Of a DNA stretch of 64,000 nt, positions 63,401-64,000 are shown one piece after another. This stretch comes from VXYL01 sp965243095 (lineage in GTDB: Bacteria; Pseudomonadota; Gammaproteobacteria; Pseudomonadales; Azotimanducaceae), in contig OZ251530.1 in the NCBI GenBank assembly GCA_965243095.1, positions 2,046,001 to 2,110,000 on the forward strand, read 5' to 3'. Both the position numbers and the translations under genes were made by a program. Numbering within the stretch: position 1 is the stretch's first letter; every line of letters starts with the position of its first letter. The notes under the pieces were generated by a model. That model was not told the DNA's origin. It saw nothing but the letters and a program-made list of their open reading frames with translations, and did not search any database.

Positions 63401-64000
63401 TACGCCTTCCACGACATCGAGGTGCCGGCGGACGCGAGCCGTCTGGATGTGGTGCTGGCATGGGACGAGCCGCCGGCCGAGAGTGCTTTTTCCGAACCCG
63501 TGGCGAACGATCTGGATCTGTGGGTGGATCCGGGCCGAACCTGCGTGGACGCCGCCTGCGGGGCACATTCGTCGCGCTCGCGCATAGACAACGTGGAGTG
63601 GGTGACCGTGCGCAACCCGGCGCCCGGCGTCCATCGCCTGAAGGTGGTCGCGGAGCGCCGCTACGGCGGCAGCCCGCGCGCCGGCTTGGCATGGAACATC
63701 GTGCGCGGCGCCGGCGCGCCGCAGCTCGATCTCGCGGCGGCGCAACAGCAGATCAGCATCCGTCACGACGAAACATTCGCGATCGATCTGACCGCCACGG
63801 TCGATCAGTATGTGGCCACTGGCGCGCAGATCAGAATCGAGTGCCGGCGTTTGGATGACGAGACCGGAGCGCCCAGCGCCTGCCCCGGGTTGGAGCTGAC
63901 GCAACCCGAAAAGTCGGTGGGCCAAGAAGACGGGACGGAACATGCGCTCGGCTTCGAGCGGTGCGACAGTAACTGGGGCTGTGGATATAGTGAATACAGT
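57422..64000 (+). CDS. Giant tandem subtilisin-like serine protease (partial, open at end)
   Basis: A reading frame without a stop from ATG 57422 to the end of the window, 2193 codons. A single membrane anchor or signal is at residues 14-31. The first subtilase module has Asp 343 (GVLDTGLN), His 383 (GHGTHVTGT) and Ser 562 (SGTSMAAPSVAG). After about 880 residues of beta-rich repeats (PPC-like units with NDDF...A and SVW...APxxG motifs), a second module has Asp 1676 (ILDTGLN), His 1714 (EHGTHVTG) and Ser 1897 (SGSSMAAPVASG). Each module is preceded by a similar leader ending PAHSTAVPAMGADAL or AALSNTAAPGAGADVL. All six triad residues are present, so both could be active. It is secreted and probably degrades extracellular protein. 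The C-terminus lies beyond base 64000. Confidence 0.9.
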   Translation, partial: MVAGNSTGRRQTAAIVCVLGLLAIGIVAVLRYQTGPLATQQPEAEAVERLVAAATLADIAAVSERRAKSTPQRQSPPQSQVEAAPIPAHFPAPLVDAPLPPSPPDGYSFVAVSPQEMSKAPIEAPAQAKPAPADKLDWLGGADAIDALARQAAAAGRGWTFGWLRLAPDTTLGDLKGALRLHGGELLGTSGRLVRAKLPGAEAPLRAIAELPAVRGIGAVPPASKAAAAFLEEARLAAEQTPVFITLMADDPDGGWRRELEKRGAVVGRFDAQLRVYEAAADFAALAAIAEADFVLAIEPVSGVTPAHSTAVPAMGADALRMREQPGTFSGVGGAAIPIGVLDTGLNISHPDVGALRGSICGANFDILNPASDRDLWVDFDGHGTHVTGTIAGNGLLQPALAGMAPAVRHLRIAKVLSPSGNGSGVAIGRGMSFLANPSRCGGDGPAAKPLIVNMSLASTSRAFEGRGFGERKLDAVVWTHRQLYVVAQANSAEFGFSNYGAAKNSLAVGAVMDSGDIAWFSSWGPTADGRLAPQVVATGVGLMSAEGDGAQGGYTAQSGTSMAAPSVAGVAALLLAASPAHREHPALARAQLMASAIKPDLWLDDPEAFALDNSAGPAALQNQYGLGKVSAHTAVLNRDREDGWVSGAAAVTLEDGEFGHQDIEVPAGARRLEIVLTWDEPPADTIAAAVLNDLDLWVDHQGDCAGGRCGEYSSRSLVDNVEWVVVRNPPPGTYRLKVLGERIHGEAPRAALAWTVVRGATTPRLRVTTAQRRAYAEEKDLYTVDLTIATDAYIAAGATLRIDGVDELVVPGSSISRQDNADGPPYKRSEGRVIALGEIAAGERQKVSLTLRRSWGPASVRMHFIVGAWNAFGDDAFVDVMPRRGEAPSEPLLKKPANDDFAYAAALAGAEGEQAVNPILATPEPGEPAYSGAVGRPLRSIWFHWEAPSAGFHQFGTDSSQARLEVFTGQTLTSLARLVPPSASAIVAAQTGRRYWIRLTLPETPAWHIEELLQDVVLRWSPLAGPPNDDFHSAAELAGAEGEASGSTLGATLEAGEFYGALGASVWHRWSAPADGYWRFSVGHRSACLLAFTGEQLATLRLIAGHYARLNDSRSRFGCWDQIAFVARAGREYRIAVFARGAAGGAFALGWERANRERSDNDFFAHAVALTGAESSIEMPELAGDLPTVEPDEPPETGVGTRWWVWTAPATAEFTWRIAASSGYRPGGHQLTVWSGETLAGLRLAGTSVTPSGSDPALKFTARKGVRYHIAAGFPANALSTLAAWRPLALEWGRTPRNDDLGNAAEIDGQSGSTTGTIRFATLEPGEEGREAASVDSVWWRWQAPTTGAYQFETDDVGRLLSVYRGGEEGEESFASLQPVSSTFNDEYATVDAEADRRYFIRVGGERYMEGSGGVNGPSQENLGDDFTLAWGAATPPAEWAFASSGAGDRILADDAWRQPSPADGDAPAHRRSRALDAAIERIDAESRQPGASFAVLPAPISPHALDTDPPAPPRPPAGYAFVHFHGEMAQAAREYSSAGAAAAPRIETSKKATPPAAKLIAITTELRSREVLPAFITVTAGDADGVWRRELERLGLVVGRFDPVVRAYAANIPTHLLDAVAAADFVQAIEPVPALAALSNTAAPGAGADVLRTLVTPGVFDGVTGAGTPVGILDTGLNISHPDIHSGRSSICGASFEVHDQDRNLWVDLPEHGTHVTGILAGNGRLHPGLAGVAPGVRHLRVVDIRKSPAGVLRGMDFLAAATGCGDDATAVVKPLVVNLSFGDTGLDWHARTVPERKLDAMVWAHRQLYVVPTTNLHQWSSANQGLLGFSMFAAAKNSLAVGAVDEGGEIALFSGRGPTGDGRLMPQLVAPGVSIIAPAGYGQRDGYQTWSGSSMAAPVASGVAALLLDAAPAHREQPAMVRARLMASAIKPMAWLDDAEAYPADNTQGPGTLHRYYGLGNVSARTSVLERNEPDGWTGGSATVTLGTGNYAFHDIEVPADASRLDVVLAWDEPPAESAFSEPVANDLDLWVDPGRTCVDAACGAHSSRSRIDNVEWVTVRNPAPGVHRLKVVAERRYGGSPRAGLAWNIVRGAGAPQLDLAAAQQQISIRHDETFAIDLTATVDQYVATGAQIRIECRRLDDETGAPSACPGLELTQPEKSVGQEDGTEHALGFERCDSNWGCGYSEYS

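Noticed and set aside
61565..63943. A 792-codon minus-strand frame opposite the subtilase
   Set aside because: The plus strand has a continuous subtilase with two catalytic triads, so the minus-strand frame is a shadow.

Overview
The window is a GC-rich stretch (about two thirds G+C) from a Gram-negative bacterium. A TonB-dependent receptor, a lipoprotein with a lipobox, periplasmic redoxin/cytochrome proteins, UbiE and FtsX-type ABC permeases all point to an outer-membrane-bearing, probably proteobacterial, aerobe. No rRNA, tRNA, CRISPR array or transposase was seen, so the species cannot be fixed. Coding density is very high: no gap exceeds 300 bases, and GTG and TTG starts are common. Most antisense open frames are high-GC shadows of real genes.

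Layout. (1) 1-6547, minus strand: a DUF2283 protein, a type III-like restriction helicase/nuclease, a PhyH dioxygenase, an SDR dehydrogenase overlapping UbiE, and a VOC protein. (2) 6692-12055: a 1787-residue secreted modular protein (FN3, PKD-like, LRR and four C-terminal repeats). (3) 12108-16737: a 2-hydroxyacyl-CoA lyase/oxalyl-CoA decarboxylase-type ThDP enzyme, divergent from an acyl-CoA dehydrogenase and a carboxylesterase. (4) 16792-20472: a small coiled-coil protein, a TonB receptor and a lower-GC NucS-like nuclease. (5) 20469-32764: a form II CoxL-type molybdenum hydroxylase locus (coxS, coxL, coxM, coxG, an XdhC maturase, a MocA-like transferase). A vapB-coxM-coxL(3' half) block is duplicated. 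The two copies flank a secreted protein with two ABC permeases and a vapC-DUF433 pair. (6) 32809-41350: Fic, an AlbA_2/HATPase protein, a three-gene 2-oxoacid:ferredoxin oxidoreductase operon (korB, korA, NADPH-linked Fe-S flavoprotein) and a lone ATPase. (7) 41538-48507: a GCS2 ligase with an M14 deacylase, a fused NDH-like/SelD protein, a redoxin, and a redoxin-cytochrome c-copper monooxygenase fusion. (8) 48739-57383: HNH nuclease, an unrecognised protein, Nudix, an ABC ATPase with a large permease and a nearby AttH-like lipoprotein, a sensor lacking an output domain, and an inositol-phosphatase. (9) 57422 to the window end: one uninterrupted reading frame with two complete subtilisin catalytic modules, still open at base 64000.

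How the genes fit together: coxS/L/M form one molybdo-iron-sulfur-flavin hydroxylase, with CoxG, XdhC and MocA-like proteins as maturation factors. KorA/KorB with the Fe-S flavoprotein can pass electrons from 2-oxoacid decarboxylation to NADP. PhyH, the hydroxyacyl-CoA lyase and the acyl-CoA dehydrogenase could act in fatty-acyl alpha-oxidation, though they are not one operon. The most unusual structures are the duplicated cox/antitoxin block, with its stop-codon loss and precise coxL truncation, and the tandem subtilase.
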